From JBKDZR01 sp047971485 (GTDB taxonomy: Bacteria > Pseudomonadota > Alphaproteobacteria > Rhodobacterales > Rhodobacteraceae), in contig JBKDZR010000041.1 in assembly GCA_047971485.1 (NCBI GenBank), positions 1 to 64,000 of the forward strand: a stretch of 64,000 nucleotides of DNA. Reading direction: 5' to 3'. Numbering within the stretch: position 1 is the first letter of the stretch; every line of letters begins with the position of its first letter. The position numbers and the translations under genes are program-made. A model generated the notes under the pieces. That model worked only from the letters and a program-made list of their open reading frames with translations. It did no database searches and was not told the DNA's origin. Below, piece by piece: positions 63,269 through 64,000 of this stretch.

Positions 63269-64000
63269 TCAGGCCATGTGCAGTTTGACGTACTCGAAAT
63301 CGCCCGGCTTGTTGTCGATCCCGACCTTCGGCGGCGCGATCCAGCCGGCATATTGGCCCGGCTCGTAGACCGGTTTCATCAGCGATTGGATGTAATCGCC
63401 ATCCGCCGCCGTCGGCAGCCATTTCGGCACGCCCGCGTCATACTCGGCGCCCGAAACGATCTTGCCATCCGGGTCAAAGTAATGGCCCGAAAACACCCCG
63501 ATCTTGCGATTGAACGCCTCGTGGGGCAGCACCAGCTTGAACTCGACCCCGGCCTTCTCGATGATCTTGTTCCAGCGGCCCACGCCCCCGGCAGCATCGC
63601 GGCTGTAGTCATCGCGCAGGCGCATGTTGATCGCGGTCAGGGCCGGCACCTCTTTCTGCACCGCTTTGCCGTCCTCCATGTCCCAGACGATGTAGGTGTC
63701 GCCTTTCAGCATATGGTCGTCGTCGATCCGGTGCTCCATGTAGCGGCCCTTGATGCCGGCGTTGAAGGCATTGGCTGCGTTGGTCGAGACCTCCTGGCCG
63801 AACAGGTCCAGCGACAGGGTGTAGTGCAGGTTCAGCTTCTTCTGGATGGTCGGCAGGTCGATCACCCCATAGCTGCGGATCCGATCCACATCATAGGGAT
63901 CGGTGATGCCGTTTTCCTTCATCACCTGGCAGGTGCGTTCCACCACCCGGCCAACACCGGTTTCGCCGACGAACATGTGATGCGCCTCTTCGGTCAGCAT
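63269..64000 (-). CDS. boxB: Benzoyl-CoA 2,3-epoxidase subunit BoxB (C-terminal part, cut by the window end)
   Basis: The last 243 residues of the di-iron oxygenase subunit; the N-terminus lies beyond 64000. The visible part begins MLTEEAHHMFVGETGVGRV, whose E-x2-H is a di-iron ligand pair, and ends with KPGDFEYVKLHMA. Additional signatures: NAANAFNAGIKGRYMEHRID, NMRLRDDYSRDAAGGVGRWN, VFSGHYFDPDGKIVS. BoxB inserts oxygen into benzoyl-CoA to form the 2,3-epoxide, with electrons from BoxA. The intact protein in other bacteria has about 470 residues, so roughly half is visible. Confidence 0.94.
   Translation of the reverse strand: MLTEEAHHMFVGETGVGRVVERTCQVMKENGITDPYDVDRIRSYGVIDLPTIQKKLNLHYTLSLDLFGQEVSTNAANAFNAGIKGRYMEHRIDDDHMLKGDTYIVWDMEDGKAVQKEVPALTAINMRLRDDYSRDAAGGVGRWNKIIEKAGVEFKLVLPHEAFNRKIGVFSGHYFDPDGKIVSGAEYDAGVPKWLPTAADGDYIQSLMKPVYEPGQYAGWIAPPKVGIDNKPGDFEYVKLHMA

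Overview
The window is high-GC DNA from an alphaproteobacterium, most likely a member of Rhodobacterales (Roseobacter/Paracoccaceae group). The evidence is the Mcl1-type L-malyl-CoA/beta-methylmalyl-CoA lyase, a protein with the Rhodobacterales VPLPA-CTERM sorting tail, three DctPQM TRAP transporters plus one TAXI-TRAP, an Fds-type NAD-dependent formate dehydrogenase, and a box-type aerobic benzoyl-CoA operon with a BoxR/BzdR regulator. I cannot name a species. No rRNA, tRNA, CRISPR array, insertion sequence or phage gene is visible.

The dominant theme is catabolism of plant- and lignin-derived aromatics, arranged as adjacent cassettes, most with their own transporter and regulator. (1) 0.2-3.4 kb: dipeptide-epimerase-like enzyme, mcl1, accA. 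(2) 3.5-10.5 kb: a quinate/shikimate operon (aroE-like, quiC-like fused dehydratase, TRAP dctPQM, aroQ) divergent from a TetR regulator. (3) 10.5-13.5 kb: TAXI-TRAP transporter. (4) 13.7-16.5 kb: RlmL-like rRNA methyltransferase and a MetV-like/MetF-like pair. (5) 16.7-26.2 kb: a hydroxycinnamate (ferulate/p-coumarate) island. One arm holds crotonase, MarR regulator, amidohydrolase and TRAP; the divergent arm holds feruloyl-CoA synthase, SDR and acyl-CoA dehydrogenase. The gene set fits beta-oxidative deacetylation better than the vanillin route. (6) 26.5-33.4 kb: lysR and fdsGBA-fdhD-fdsD. (7) 33.7-36.7 kb: DoxX, 4-hydroxyphenylpyruvate dioxygenase with an Lrp regulator, TauE/SafE exporter. 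(8) 36.8-39.8 kb: LigAB-type extradiol ring-cleavage operon and GntR regulator. (9) 39.8-47.0 kb: glutamine-synthetase-like enzyme, Rieske oxygenase and a third TRAP with an IclR regulator; a shared operator-like sequence ties the parts together. (10) 47.0-50.7 kb: a gene-free stretch, a VPLPA-CTERM surface protein, a PiT phosphate transporter and a NUDIX hydrolase. (11) 51.1-56.8 kb: a six-gene operon of ADP-ribosylglycohydrolase, PfkB kinase and a polyamine-type ABC importer. (12) 57.1-64 kb: the box operon (boxB, a tiny Cys-rich ORF, boxA, thioesterase, boxR, FadJ-like protein, aldo/keto reductase), cut by the window end inside boxB.

These cassettes fit one economy. Quinate/shikimate and hydroxycinnamates would be imported by TRAP systems and funnelled to protocatechuate/vanillate-type acids, which LigAB could cleave; benzoate would go through box; tyrosine through HppD; one-carbon units from O-demethylation could leave through the folate pair and formate dehydrogenase. 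The substrates are inferred from gene families and neighbourhood.

The least explained items are the 47-residue CxxCxxCxxxC ORF between boxA and boxB, the glutamine-synthetase/Rieske pairing under an IclR-type operator, the ADP-ribosylglycohydrolase/PfkB/ABC operon with an apparent TTG start, and a dispersed intergenic repeat of about 120 bp present three times.
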